Shown here piece by piece: positions 1 to 9,064 of a stretch of DNA of 64,000 bases. The translations under genes and the position numbers were made by a program. The notes beneath the pieces are model-generated. The model did not search any database and was not told where the DNA came from. It saw only the letters and a list, made by a program, of their open reading frames with translations. Source of the stretch: an uncultured Coriobacteriaceae bacterium (lineage in GTDB: Bacteria > Actinomycetota > Coriobacteriia > Coriobacteriales > Atopobiaceae); contig CADALE010000001.1 of the NCBI GenBank assembly GCA_902788705.1, positions 62,001-126,000 on the forward strand. The letters are read 5' to 3'. How positions within the stretch are numbered: the stretch's first letter is position 1; every line of letters starts with the position of its first letter.

Positions 1-72
1 TGCGACGGCGACGACGAGCAGGCCGCCCTCGACGCCCTCATCGCCCTCGTTGACAACGGCTTCGGCGAGTAG
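1..72 (+). CDS. ptsH: C-terminus of phosphocarrier protein HPr (partial)
   Basis: Only the last 23 codons are in the window. They read as an acidic helix ending LIALVDNGFGE, the usual C-terminal helix of HPr, the small phosphocarrier of the PTS that passes phosphate from enzyme I to EIIA. The catalytic His15 lies outside the window, so the call rests on the tail alone. A strong terminator follows. It could also be an HPr-like regulatory paralogue. Confidence 0.6.
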   Translation, partial: CDGDDEQAALDALIALVDNGFGE

Positions 73-105
73 ACTCACGTCACCTCTGATCAGATGACCT
101 GACGG

Positions 106-143
106 GAGAGGGTCCTGCGCACCGGCGCGGGGCCCTCTCTTTT
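106..143 (+). terminator. Intrinsic terminator after HPr
   Basis: GAGAGGGTCC (106-115) pairs with GGGCCCTCTC (130-139), with one G-U pair, and is followed by TTTT. It closes the upstream HPr unit before tgt. Confidence 0.8.
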
Positions 144-236
144 GTGTGAGGGAAGGCGCGTCCCCATCCGGAGGCGCGCCTTCTTGCGTTACGCTAGGAC
201 GGCTGGCGAGGACGGCCGGCGCGACGAGGAGGACGC

Positions 237-1433
237 ATGGACAGACCGACGTACGAGCAGTTTGACCACGAGGACCACGGTGCCACGGCGCCTGACGGCC
301 GCCCTTGGTTTGCCTATGACATCGTGGCCCAGGATGAGGCCACGCACGCGCGCGCCGGCGTGCTGCACACCCCCCACGGCGACGTGCCCACGCCCATCTT
401 CATGCCGGTGGGCACGAAGGCAACCGTAAAGGGCCTGCTTACCGACACGCTCCATGACCTTGGCACCAAGATTCTGTTGGCCAACACCTACCACCTGTCC
501 ATGCGGCCGGGGGCCGAGCTGGTGGCCGAGATGGGCGGACTCCATCCGTTCATGCGCTGGGATGGGCCCATCCTTACCGACTCGGGCGGCTTCCAGGTGT
601 TCAGCCACGGCGACTACGTGAAGCTGTCCAACGAGGGCGTCGAGTTCCGCGCCGTGGACTACGACGGCAGCCACGTGTTCTGGACGCCCGAGGAGAACAT
701 GCGCATCGCCCAGCTGCTGGGCGCCGACATCGTGATGCAGCTTGACCAGTGCCCCGGCTACCCCTCGCCGCGTCCCTTCGTGGAGCGGGCCGTCGAGCTG
801 TCCAGCATGTGGGCCGAGCGCTGCTGGCAGGCGCACACCAGACCTGACCAGGCGCTCTTTGGCATCGTGCAGGGCGGCATGGACCTTGGCCTTCGCCTGC
901 GGTCGCTTTCGCAGCTGCAGTCGTGCGGCGACTTCCCGGGCTTTGGCATCGGCGGCTACTCGGTGGGGGAGAGCCACGAGGTGATGTTCGAGACGCTGGC
1001 CCCCCTTGTGTCCGAGCACATGCCCAAGGACAAGCCGCGCTACCTCATGGGCGTGGGCAACCCCACCACGCTCGTGCGCGGCGTGGCCTGCGGCATCGAC
1101 ATGTTTGACTGCGTGCTGCCCACGCGCACGGCGCGCATGGGCTCGGCCTTCTCGAGCCAGGGCAGGCTCAACTTCAAGAACGCCTGCCATGCCCACGACC
1201 ACGGCCCGCTTGACGCGGCGTGCACCTGCCCGGTATGCACGGGGGGCTACACGCGCGCCTACCTGCACCACCTGGTGCGACAGAAGGAGATGCTGGGGTC
1301 CATCCTGCTGTCCATGCATAACATCTACTACCTGCTTGACCTCATGCGCCGCGCACGTACGGCCATCATCGAGGGCCGCTACGGCGAGTTCGTGTCGCAG
1401 TGGATGGACAGCCCCGCCGCCAAGGACTGGTAA
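237..1433 (+). CDS. tgt: Queuine tRNA-ribosyltransferase (TGT)
   Basis: 398 aa. Bacterial TGT exchanges guanine-34 of GUN-anticodon tRNAs for preQ1, an early step in making queuosine. The general catalytic Asp is in TDSGGFQ (D115) and the nucleophilic Asp in MFDCVLPTR (D291). The zinc site is visible as C329-x-C331-x2-C334 with H361 27 residues later. GIVQGG and GIGGYSVGE line the base pocket in the family. The start ATG has a good GAGGAGG site about 5 nt upstream. About 25 extra N-terminal residues precede the usual family start. The tRNA-facing motif reads TRTARMG rather than the common TRNARNG. No queC/D/E/F gene is near, so preQ1 may be made elsewhere or salvaged. Confidence 0.97.
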   Translation: MDRPTYEQFDHEDHGATAPDGRPWFAYDIVAQDEATHARAGVLHTPHGDVPTPIFMPVGTKATVKGLLTDTLHDLGTKILLANTYHLSMRPGAELVAEMGGLHPFMRWDGPILTDSGGFQVFSHGDYVKLSNEGVEFRAVDYDGSHVFWTPEENMRIAQLLGADIVMQLDQCPGYPSPRPFVERAVELSSMWAERCWQAHTRPDQALFGIVQGGMDLGLRLRSLSQLQSCGDFPGFGIGGYSVGESHEVMFETLAPLVSEHMPKDKPRYLMGVGNPTTLVRGVACGIDMFDCVLPTRTARMGSAFSSQGRLNFKNACHAHDHGPLDAACTCPVCTGGYTRAYLHHLVRQKEMLGSILLSMHNIYYLLDLMRRARTAIIEGRYGEFVSQWMDSPAAKDW

Positions 1434-1456
1434 GGGCGGCGCGCGAACGGCGTGCG

Positions 1457-1488
1457 AACGGCGCGCGAGCGAGGGCGGCCGTTTTTTT
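1457..1488 (+). terminator. Probable intrinsic terminator after tgt
   Basis: AACGGC (1457-1462) can pair with GCCGTT (1478-1483), followed by a run of seven T. The stem is short and the loop long, but the T run is strong. Confidence 0.5.
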
Positions 1489-1521
1489 CTCGCACATAAC
1501 TGCACATGTGTCTGCCAAGAC

Positions 1522-1563
1522 TGGTACACTCGTGTTGATAAACACGAGGGCGCCTGTGCGCCC
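1522..1563 (+). promoter_or_regulatory. Extended -10 promoter and two leader hairpins before the RecJ fusion
   Basis: TG-G-TACACT at 1522-1530 fits an extended -10 box. CTCGTGTT (1529-1536) and AACACGAG (1541-1548) form a perfect 8-bp hairpin that overlaps the end of the -10, and GGGCGC/GCGCCC (1548-1553/1558-1563) forms a second one. The first palindrome sits where an operator would act; a 5'-end mRNA hairpin is equally possible. Confidence 0.45.
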
Positions 1564-1695
1564 ATGCCTTGACAAGGGATGATTCCCCATGATCTCGACA
1601 ACGATGGCCCACAGGGTCGCATCGCGCATAGGCGCGTTTGCCGTAGGGGCGCCTGCATGCGCCGCCAGCCTCCCGTCTTGGGTGGGGGAGTAGCT

Positions 1696-4600
1696 ATGGC
1701 GGGCCTTCTTGAGAGCAGGCGCTGGGAGCTGCTGCCGCAGGACCCGGAGGCCGAGCAGAGGCTTGCCCAGCACCTAGGCGTCGCACCGCTTGTGGCGCGC
1801 GTGCTGGTGGCGCGGGGCATCTGTGACCCCGACGAGGCCGAACGCTTCCTGTCGCCCTCCCTCGAGCGCGACTGGGCCAACCCGCTGGACATCCCCGGCA
1901 TGGCCGACGCCGCCGACCGCGTGGAGCGCGCCTTGGCTGCGGGCGAGCGCATCGCGGTGTTTGGCGACTTCGACGTGGACGGAATGACGGCCACCTGCCT
2001 GCTCACCCTTGCCCTGCGCAGGATGGGCGGCGAGGTGTACCCCTTCATCCCGTACCGCTTTGGCGAGGGGTACGGCCTCTCCAGAGAGGCGTTGGCCCGC
2101 GTCACCAAGACCTGCTCGCCCGACCTGCTGATTACCGTGGACAACGGCATCGCCTCGGGCAGGGAGGTAGAGTGGATCGTGGGCCAGGGCGTCGACGTGG
2201 TGGTGACCGACCACCACGAGCCGGGCGACCTCGTGCCCACGGGGGTACCGGTGACCGACCCAAAGATCTCGCCCGACTGCTACTCGCGTGAGCTGGCCGG
2301 TGCGGGCGTCGCCCTCAAGCTGGTGTGCGAGCTTGGGCGCCGTCTTGGCATGCCCGACCTGTGGCGCGAGTACACCGAGGTGGCCACGCTGGGCACCATC
2401 TCCGACATGATGCAGCTTGACGGCGAGAACCGCTCGCTGGTGGCCGACGGCATTGCCCGCATGCGCCGCACCAGCCGTCCCGGCATCGTGGCGCTGGCGG
2501 CCTCCGCCGGCATCGACCTCTCCACCGTCACGGCCGACGAGCTGCCCTTCTCGCTGATCCCGCGCCTCAATGCCGCCGGGCGCATGGGCAACACCGACGT
2601 GGCCTTCGACCTGCTCATCTCTGACGACCCTGCCGAGGCCGCCGTGCTGGCGGGGCGCCTGGAGCGCACCAACCAGGAGCGTCGCGACATCGAGTCGCAC
2701 CTCACCGAGTCGGTGCTTGCCAAGGTGGACGCCACCTACGACGGCAGCCGCGTCATCGTGGTGGGTGGCGAGGGCTGGCACGAGGGCGTGAAGGGCATCG
2801 TGGCCAGTCGCATCGTCAACCGCTATCACGTGCCGGCCATCCTCTTCTCCATCTCCGACGGCATCGCGCGCGGGTCGGGCCGCACGGTGGGCACGGTCGA
2901 CCTCTTCCATGCGGTCGAGCAGTGCGCCGACCTGCTGGTGCGCTTTGGCGGGCACTCCGGCGCGGTGGGCGTGACCTGCGAGGCATCCAACCTCGACGCG
3001 TTCCGCGACCGGCTTGAGAGCGTGATGGCCGACCTTCCGCCCGAGCAGTTCGAGTCGCGCGGCGAGGTGACGGCCCTCGTGAGCCTAAGCGAGATGACCT
3101 GTGAGGGCATCGATTCGCTCGACGTGCTGCAGCCCTTTGGCCAGGGCAACAAGAAGCCCCTGCTGGGCGTGTGCGGCGTGTGCATGCGCAACCGCGCTCG
3201 CGTAGGCACCACGGGCAACCACCTGCGCTTCCTTGCCACCGACGGCGTCTTCGGTACGCCTGCCATCATGTTCCGCACGCCCAACATCGACCGCGCGGTC
3301 GAGTGCGATGGCGCGGTCGACCTCGTGTTCGAGGCCGTCAACGAGACCTGGCAGGGCCGAACCAAGCCCAAGCTGATGGTGCGCGACATCATCTATCGCG
3401 ACGCGCCGACCCCCGTGGGGCAGGCCAGCCCGTCGCTTGCCGACGAGATCTTCTCGAAGTCAGAGGAGGTGCTCTCGCGCGACGAGTACGCGGGCATCGC
3501 CGAGGCGCGCAGCTTCATGACCAAGGTGGTGGGCGTCACCTTTGAGGGGCGCCAGTCGGTGGTGGCCACGCTCTCGGCAGGCCAGGCCCTCACCATCAGG
3601 CGGGATGCCACCAACGTGGCCGACCCCAATGCGCTGGAGGTGCTGGACGCCGACGGCGCCAAGGTGGGCTACCTGCGCAGGCAGATATCGGCCGCGCTGG
3701 CCCCGGTCATCGATGCGCACGAGGCCACCTACACGGCCGTGGTGTGCGAGGTGACGGGCGGCACGCAGGGCAAGGCGCTTGGGGTCAACATCCAGGTGAG
3801 GCGCGAGGACGCTGACTCCTCGCGGCACGACGACCGCCTTGTCGAGGCGCTCGAGCGACGCCAGAGCCTGGCCACCCTCACAAGCGAGCAGCTGACTGAC
3901 CGCCTCAGGCAGCAGATGATTGGCAACCACGAGCTGCTTGCAGCACAGCAGGCCACGCTCGACGTGCTTGCTGCCGGGCATAACGCCTTGGCAGTGATGG
4001 CAACCGGTCGTGGCAAGTCGCTCATCTTCCACGTGCACGCCGCGCGCGAGGCCATCCTGCGCGGCAAGGCCAGCGTGTTCGTGTACCCGCTGCGGGCCCT
4101 CGTGGCCGACCAGGCCTTCCACCTCACGGCCGTCTTCGCCGAGCTAGGCATGCGTGTGTCGGTGCTTACGGGCGAGACGCCCTCAGACGAGCGCGACGCC
4201 ACGTTCTCGGCTCTGGCAACGGGTCTGGTTGACGTGCTGCTTACCACTCCCGAGTTTCTGGCCATCCATGCCGACCGCTTCGCCGAGTCGGGCAGGGTGG
4301 GCTTCGTCGTGGTGGACGAGGCGCATCACGCGGGTACGGCCAAGGGCGGCTCGCGAAGCGCCTACCTGCAGCTACCCGAGGTGCTGGAGCGCCTGGGCGG
4401 CCCGCGGGCCCTTGCCGTCACGGCAACCGCCGCGCCCGACGTGGCCCGCGAGGTGTGCCGGCTGCTCTCCGTGGACGTGCGTGACGTGGTGGTGGACCGC
4501 AGCGTCCGCTCCAACCTCATGGTGCGCGACTGCCGCGAGCTGCGCGACCGCGAGGCGGCACTCGTGTCCATCGTGGCGTCAGGCGCCAAGACGGTAGTGT

Positions 4601-5370
4601 ATGTGAACTCGCGCGAGCAGTCGGTGTCGCTCGCGCGCATGCTGCGCCAGGCCATCCCCGAGCTGGGGCAGCGCATCTCGTTCTACAACGCGGGCCTCAC
4701 GCGCTCCGACCGGGCGCGCGTCGAGGAGGCGTTCCGCGACGGCACGCTTTCGTGCATCGTGTCCACCAGCGCCTTTGGCGAGGGGGTCAACCTTCCCGAC
4801 ATCCGCAACGTGGTGCTGTTCCACATGCCCTTCGGCCAGGTGGAGTTCAACCAGATGAGCGGGCGTGCGGGCCGCGACGGCGCGCCGGCTTGCGTACACC
4901 TGCTCTTTGGCAGCCGCGACGCGCGCATCAACGAGCGCATCATCGCCTCCGGGGCGCCCTCGCGCGACGAGCTGGTCACGCTCTACCGCACCCTGCGCTC
5001 GCTCGGGGCGCACGCCGCAAGCGAGGGGTCGAGCTCCTTCACGCTTGCCAATGCCGACATCGCCCAACAGGCGCTGGCCTTCGATGCCCACACGGTGCTT
5101 GACGACCGTGCGGTGTCGTGCGGCGTCGCCATCTTCCGTGAGCTGGGTTTCCTCGAGACCTCGGGATTTGGCTCGGCCCGGCGCATCTCGATGGTGGAAA
5201 CCCCGCGAAGGGTAGACCTCGAGGAGTCGATACGCTATCTTGAAGGTTTACGGTCGCGTGACGAGTTCATGGCGTTCCGCGACTGGGCGCTTGCGGCGTC
5301 TCCGCAGGAGATGCTGGACCGCATCAACAGGCCGATCACGCCCGGCTTCGGGAAGGTCGTGGAGGGATAG
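1696..5370 (+). CDS. recJ: RecJ exonuclease - HIRAN - RecQ-like helicase fusion
   Basis: 1224 aa, about twice the size of RecJ. Residues 1-~590 are RecJ: DHH-family motifs DFDVDG (91-96) and TDHHE (D172 H173 H174), then GSGRT and GGHSGAVG motifs. RecJ is a Mn-dependent 5'-3' single-strand DNA exonuclease in recombination and mismatch repair. Residues ~606-703 (VVGVTFEGRQ..., NVADPNALEVLD, VGYLRR) match the HIRAN domain, known to bind DNA 3' ends. Residues ~735-1224 are a superfamily-2 helicase: MATGRGKS (768-775), DEAH (874-877), TATAAPDV, and SGRAGRDG, closest to RecQ but without an evident zinc or HRDC domain. An in-frame ATG lies 117 nt upstream, but the ATG at 1696 has GGGGGAG at the right spacing. 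The fusion would couple unwinding to digestion in one chain. rel follows 10 nt after the stop and is probably co-transcribed. Confidence 0.93.
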   Translation: MAGLLESRRWELLPQDPEAEQRLAQHLGVAPLVARVLVARGICDPDEAERFLSPSLERDWANPLDIPGMADAADRVERALAAGERIAVFGDFDVDGMTATCLLTLALRRMGGEVYPFIPYRFGEGYGLSREALARVTKTCSPDLLITVDNGIASGREVEWIVGQGVDVVVTDHHEPGDLVPTGVPVTDPKISPDCYSRELAGAGVALKLVCELGRRLGMPDLWREYTEVATLGTISDMMQLDGENRSLVADGIARMRRTSRPGIVALAASAGIDLSTVTADELPFSLIPRLNAAGRMGNTDVAFDLLISDDPAEAAVLAGRLERTNQERRDIESHLTESVLAKVDATYDGSRVIVVGGEGWHEGVKGIVASRIVNRYHVPAILFSISDGIARGSGRTVGTVDLFHAVEQCADLLVRFGGHSGAVGVTCEASNLDAFRDRLESVMADLPPEQFESRGEVTALVSLSEMTCEGIDSLDVLQPFGQGNKKPLLGVCGVCMRNRARVGTTGNHLRFLATDGVFGTPAIMFRTPNIDRAVECDGAVDLVFEAVNETWQGRTKPKLMVRDIIYRDAPTPVGQASPSLADEIFSKSEEVLSRDEYAGIAEARSFMTKVVGVTFEGRQSVVATLSAGQALTIRRDATNVADPNALEVLDADGAKVGYLRRQISAALAPVIDAHEATYTAVVCEVTGGTQGKALGVNIQVRREDADSSRHDDRLVEALERRQSLATLTSEQLTDRLRQQMIGNHELLAAQQATLDVLAAGHNALAVMATGRGKSLIFHVHAAREAILRGKASVFVYPLRALVADQAFHLTAVFAELGMRVSVLTGETPSDERDATFSALATGLVDVLLTTPEFLAIHADRFAESGRVGFVVVDEAHHAGTAKGGSRSAYLQLPEVLERLGGPRALAVTATAAPDVAREVCRLLSVDVRDVVVDRSVRSNLMVRDCRELRDREAALVSIVASGAKTVVYVNSREQSVSLARMLRQAIPELGQRISFYNAGLTRSDRARVEEAFRDGTLSCIVSTSAFGEGVNLPDIRNVVLFHMPFGQVEFNQMSGRAGRDGAPACVHLLFGSRDARINERIIASGAPSRDELVTLYRTLRSLGAHAASEGSSSFTLANADIAQQALAFDAHTVLDDRAVSCGVAIFRELGFLETSGFGSARRISMVETPRRVDLEESIRYLEGLRSRDEFMAFRDWALAASPQEMLDRINRPITPGFGKVVEG

Positions 5371-5380
5371 GGGGCGCATC

Positions 5381-7735
5381 ATGGGCCAGGACGCACCAGC
5401 CGCCGAGGCCGCGGCCAAGCAGGCGCGGCCGGTACCCAGTGCCGACAACTACCGAGTGCTGCGCAACACCTGCGCAGAGTACCTTGACGCGGCCGCGATC
5501 CAAAAGATCGAGGAGGCCTACCAGTTTGCGGCGGCCTTCCATAAGGACCAGCGCCGCCGCTCAGGCGAGCCCTACATCAACCACCCCGTGGAGGTTGCCC
5601 TCATCCTCGCCAACGACCTGCACATGGATGAGGACACCATCTGCGCGGCCCTGCTGCACGACACGGTAGAGGACACCGAGGCCACCCTTACCGACCTCAC
5701 CGACCGCTTCGGTGCCACCGTGGCCGAGCTGGTTGACGGCGTCACCAAGCTCACGCAGGTGAACGTCTCGTCCATCGACGAGAAGCAGGCCCAGAACCTG
5801 CGAAAGATGTTTCTGGCCATGTCGCGCGACATCCGCGTGGTCATCATCAAGATTGCCGACCGCCTGCACAACATGCGCACCCTTGCGGCGCTGCCTCCCA
5901 AGAAGCGCCAGTTCAAGGCCCGCGAGACCATGGACGTGTACGCCCCGCTGGCCGACCGCCTGGGCATCTCGTCCATCAAGTGGGAACTTGAGGACCTTGC
6001 CTTCTTCTACCTCGAGCCCGAGCAGTACGAGCGCGTGGCGCGCATGGTACAGGACTCCCGCGCCCAGCGCGAGCAGGACACCGCCGAGGCTATCAAGATC
6101 CTCGATGACGAGCTGGTGCGCAGCGGCATCACGGGCTACCAGATCAAGGGCCGCCCCAAGCACCTCTGGTCCATCTACCAGAAGATGGTGCGCAAGGGCA
6201 AGGAGTTCTCGGACATCTACGACCTCATCGCCCTGCGCGTGCTCACCAAGTCGGTGGGCGACTGCTATACGGTGCTTGGCGCGGTGCACTCGCTGTGGCA
6301 CCCCCTGCCGGGACGGTTCAAGGACTACGTGGCCATGCCCAAGTCCAACGGCTACCAGTCGCTGCACACCACGGTGATTGGCACGGACGGACGCCCGGTC
6401 GAGATCCAGATTCGCACCTTTGACATGCACGAGGCGGCCGAGTACGGCGTGGCGGCACATTGGCTGTACAAGCGCGCGGGCAACTCGCTGGGGCAGCTGT
6501 CGGCGGCCGATCTTTCGGTGGACGCCACCATCAGCCACATCCGCCGCAGCCTTGACTGGGCGGCCGACGAGGACCTCTCCGACGCCGACGAGTACCTGGA
6601 CACCCTGCGCGTCGACTTGTTCGAGCACGAGATCTTCGTGTTCACGCCCAAGGGCGACGTGATGAGCCTGCGCAAGGGCTCGACCCCGCTTGACTTCGCC
6701 TATGCCGTGCACACCGAGGTGGGCAACCACTGCGTCGGCGCGAAGGTGAACGGCGCGGTGGTCACGCTGTCCACGCAGCTGCTGTCGGGCGACCGGGTGG
6801 AGATTCTTACCAACAAGAACGCGAGGCCCTCGCGTGACTGGCTGTCCATCGTGGCCACGGGCGGGGCCAAGGCCAAGATCCGCAAGTACTTCGCCACGGC
6901 CACGAAGGCCGACGACGCCGAGCAGGGGCGCAGCGACCTGGCCCGCGAGCTGCGTAAACGTGGGTACGGCATCTCCACGCATCGCGTGGCGAAGGCCATC
7001 GAGAAGGCCCTGCCCATCCTTGACCACAAGAGCACCGAGTCGCTGTTCGCGGCCATCGGCGGAGGTAAGCTTTCGGCCAAGCAGGCGGCCAACCGCATCG
7101 AGGCCATCATCCTCGAGGACGACCCCGAGTACCGCGCAGCCCAGGAGAAGGCCGCGCGCGAGGCGGCCGAGGCCGAGGAGCGTCGCCTGCTGGCGCTCGC
7201 GGAGACACGGCGCGCGGCGCAGAACTCCTCCGACCGCAGGCGGCGTCGCAGCTGCGGCGTCATCGCCAAGGGCGATCCCGACCTGCTGGTGCACCTCGCG
7301 CACTGCTGCAACCCCGTTGCGGGCGACGAGATCGTGGGCTTCGTGACGCGTGGCCGCGGCGTGTCGGTGCACCGAGCCAGCTGCCCCAACGTGCGCGACC
7401 TCATGAACGACCCCGACCGCATCATCGATGTCGAGTGGGACACCTCCGGGGCAACCGAGTTCCAGGTCGAGATCGTCGTTGAGGCCAACGACCGCATGGG
7501 GCTGCTCACCGACGTGACCATCGCCATTGGCAACGCCGGCGGCAACATACTCTCGGCCTCCACCAACGTGCATGACGACGTGGCGCGCCTGCGCTTTACG
7601 GTGGCGATCTCCGACGCCAGCCTGCTGGGGTCGCTGCTGGCCACGGTCAACCAGGTTCCGGCCGTCTACAACGCGCGCCGCCTGATGCCCGGCGAGGGGG
7701 CAAACCAGCCGAAGAAGCGCCCGAAGCGCTCGTAG
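5381..7735 (+). CDS. rel: Bifunctional (p)ppGpp synthetase/hydrolase (RelA/SpoT family)
   Basis: 784 aa, the normal size for long Rel proteins. In order: an HD hydrolase domain with an intact LLHDTVEDT motif; a synthetase domain (YDLIALRVL, GRFKDYVAMPKSNGYQSLHTT, EIQIRT); a TGS domain (EIFVFTPKGDVMSL); a Cys-rich/RIS segment (HCCNPV, HRASCPN); and a C-terminal ACT domain. Intact HD and synthetase motifs suggest both making and degrading the alarmone in the stringent response. The ATG at 5381 is preferred over a longer in-frame reading because it follows the RecJ stop and a GGAGGG/GGGGGC site. The next gene starts 29 nt after the stop, so the operon probably continues. Confidence 0.95.
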   Translation: MGQDAPAAEAAAKQARPVPSADNYRVLRNTCAEYLDAAAIQKIEEAYQFAAAFHKDQRRRSGEPYINHPVEVALILANDLHMDEDTICAALLHDTVEDTEATLTDLTDRFGATVAELVDGVTKLTQVNVSSIDEKQAQNLRKMFLAMSRDIRVVIIKIADRLHNMRTLAALPPKKRQFKARETMDVYAPLADRLGISSIKWELEDLAFFYLEPEQYERVARMVQDSRAQREQDTAEAIKILDDELVRSGITGYQIKGRPKHLWSIYQKMVRKGKEFSDIYDLIALRVLTKSVGDCYTVLGAVHSLWHPLPGRFKDYVAMPKSNGYQSLHTTVIGTDGRPVEIQIRTFDMHEAAEYGVAAHWLYKRAGNSLGQLSAADLSVDATISHIRRSLDWAADEDLSDADEYLDTLRVDLFEHEIFVFTPKGDVMSLRKGSTPLDFAYAVHTEVGNHCVGAKVNGAVVTLSTQLLSGDRVEILTNKNARPSRDWLSIVATGGAKAKIRKYFATATKADDAEQGRSDLARELRKRGYGISTHRVAKAIEKALPILDHKSTESLFAAIGGGKLSAKQAANRIEAIILEDDPEYRAAQEKAAREAAEAEERRLLALAETRRAAQNSSDRRRRRSCGVIAKGDPDLLVHLAHCCNPVAGDEIVGFVTRGRGVSVHRASCPNVRDLMNDPDRIIDVEWDTSGATEFQVEIVVEANDRMGLLTDVTIAIGNAGGNILSASTNVHDDVARLRFTVAISDASLLGSLLATVNQVPAVYNARRLMPGEGANQPKKRPKRS

Positions 7736-7764
7736 CGTCGCGGGCAACGCGAAGGGGGAGGGGC

Positions 7765-8415
7765 ATGTCCGACGAGGTCAGGCAGTTTGTGGTAGGCATG
7801 CTGCAAACCAACTGCTACGCCTATGTGAGCGAGGGCGAGTGCCTGGTGGTTGACCCCGGTGCCTCGGGCGCGCGCATCGCCCAGCAACTTGCGGACGTGC
7901 AGGTGAGGCTTGTGGTGGCCACGCACCGCCATCATGATCATGTGGGTGGGGTCAAGGCCCTCGTTGAGGCCTGCGGTGCCCCGTGGGCCATCTCGGCCAT
8001 GGATGCGGATGGCGCCGCGAGGGCGCTTGAGCTGTCGTCGCACTACCGCGCCGGCATGGGAGACGAGCTTGAGGTGGACGACCCCCCGGCGCCTGACCAG
8101 CTGCTTCGTGAGGGCGACGTGCTGCGCGTCGGTACCGCCACGTTCAGGGTGCTCGAGGCTCCCGGGCATACCGAGGGCGGCATCGTGCTTCTGGGTGGTG
8201 GGAGTGCCGAGGGCGTGTGCTTCGTGGGTGACACGCTGTTTGCCGGCTCGTGCGGCCGCACCGACCTCGTGGGTGGCGACCACGCAACCATGATGCGCAC
8301 CCTCGTGCGCCTGAGCAGGGAGATTCCGCCTGAGACCGCGCTGCTGTGCGGGCATGGCCCGGTTACCACGATGGACGTGGAGCTTGCCACCAACCCCTAC
8401 CTGCAGGCGCGGTAG
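7765..8415 (+). CDS. Metallo-beta-lactamase-fold hydrolase (glyoxalase II-like)
   Basis: 216 aa single-domain protein. The metal-binding signature THRHHDH (H54, H56, D58, H59) is intact; a later His in APGHTEGG and the Asp in FVGDTLFAGSCGRTD complete a binuclear metal site. The short YcbL/glyoxalase II-like type hydrolyses thioesters or related esters in characterised members; the substrate cannot be told here. GGGGGAGGGG precedes the ATG. It sits directly behind rel, as in several high-GC Gram-positive genomes. Confidence 0.9.
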   Translation: MSDEVRQFVVGMLQTNCYAYVSEGECLVVDPGASGARIAQQLADVQVRLVVATHRHHDHVGGVKALVEACGAPWAISAMDADGAARALELSSHYRAGMGDELEVDDPPAPDQLLREGDVLRVGTATFRVLEAPGHTEGGIVLLGGGSAEGVCFVGDTLFAGSCGRTDLVGGDHATMMRTLVRLSREIPPETALLCGHGPVTTMDVELATNPYLQAR

Positions 8416-8430
8416 CTGGGGGGTGCGGGC

Positions 8431-8461
8431 CGTTGGGTACGTCTCCGGCCGTACCGTAACG
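8431..8461. repeat. Copy of a GGTACGTC...CGTACC palindromic repeat
   Basis: CGTT..GGTACG (to 8441) and CGTACC..AACG (8450-8461) form an imperfect hairpin with a TCTCCGG loop. The core resembles the three palindromes at 44465-44625, so this looks like a dispersed family. It lies just after a gene stop. Confidence 0.6.
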
Positions 8462-8501
8462 ACGTCCATGGGCCGGCGAGTTCCTGTGAAGTCGCGCACA
8501 A

Positions 8502-8670
8502 GAAAACCCCCTGAAGACAGGGGGCCGAAATGACTGGTGCCCGAAGTGGGACTCGCCGCGCCGCCTGTGGCGGCGCTCGACGGGCTGCGCGCCTTTCAGG
8601 CGCTCCGCCCCGGCACATGCCAGCGGGCATGTGCCGCCCTCGCGGGTTCGAGTCCCTGCGCGATCGACCA
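8502..8670. repeat. Composite element with tRNA 3'-end fragments and three hairpins
   Basis: A near copy of the tRNA-Leu terminator (8502-8524) is followed by 21 nt (8535-8555) identical to the last 21 nt of tRNA-Leu including CCA (compare 8711-8731), minus strand. At the other end, on the plus strand, 8644-8670 looks like a second tRNA 3' end (GGTTCGAGTCCC... ending in CCA), but its T stem is imperfect. Between them are perfect hairpins: GCCGCC/GGCGGC, GCGCCT/AGGCGC and the 10-bp GGCACATGCC/GGCATGTGCC. No complete tRNA can be folded. It looks like a duplicated or inserted element that used the tRNA end. Confidence 0.6.
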
Positions 8671-8700
8671 AAAAGAAAACCCCCTGAAGATAGGGGGTTA
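8671..8700 (-). terminator. Terminator of tRNA-Leu
   Basis: On the minus strand AACCCCCTA...TTCAGGGGGTT forms a strong hairpin followed by TTCTTTTT. A near-identical copy lies at 8502-8524. Confidence 0.8.
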
Positions 8701-8710
8701 GTGTAACCAT

Positions 8711-8795
8711 TGGTGCCCGAAGTGGGACTCGAACCCACACTCCTTTCGAAAGAGGTTTTTGAGACCTCCGCGTCTGCCAATTCCGCCATTCGGGC
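8711..8795 (-). tRNA. tRNA-Leu (CAA anticodon)
   Basis: 85 nt with encoded CCA. The acceptor GCCCGAA pairs with TTCGGGC. The anticodon loop CTCAAAA gives CAA, reading the Leu codon UUG. A long variable arm (CCTTTCGAAAGG-like) is as expected for class II tRNA-Leu, and the T arm is GTGGG-TTCGAGT-CCCAC. An extended -10 (TGCTATCAT on the minus strand, 8815-8823) lies about 20 nt upstream. Confidence 0.95.
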
Positions 8796-8951
8796 ATGCG
8801 TATGACGCCTCTGCATGATAGCAGGTTGTGGGTTCCTCGGCCATACCTGCTTTGCGCAGTATGGCGCAGCCGTGGCTGTCGTGACCGTGGCAACGCCCGG
8901 CATGCGGTGCCGCGGCACGACGGTCGCATCTAAAACTAGCCTGAAAGACTG

Positions 8952-8960
8952 TGCTAGAGT
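8952..8960 (+). promoter_or_regulatory. Extended -10 promoter for the first ATP-grasp gene
   Basis: TG-C-TAGAGT matches the TGnTAnnnT extended -10 seen repeatedly in this window. It would give a leader of roughly 100 nt before the ATG at 9065. Confidence 0.45.
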
Positions 8961-9064
8961 GTTCTCGAAAAAACCTCTGCCGCCACCTTGTTGGCTACCT
9001 CACGCTATCGCGCCTGTGCTGTGCGCATCTTCGCCACGCGCCTTGTTCGTCTGGAGGACGTCCC

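Noticed and set aside
189..2240. A 683-codon open frame on the minus strand
   Set aside because: It is antisense to tgt and the RecJ fusion with shadow-type composition and no ribosome site.
5561..7747. A 728-codon open frame on the minus strand
   Set aside because: It is antisense to rel and shows only His/Val/Gly-rich shadow composition.
8556..8670. Possible tRNA-Sec or other complete tRNA on the plus strand
   Set aside because: A T-arm-like 3' end with CCA is present, but no matching acceptor 5' strand, D arm or anticodon arm can be folded.
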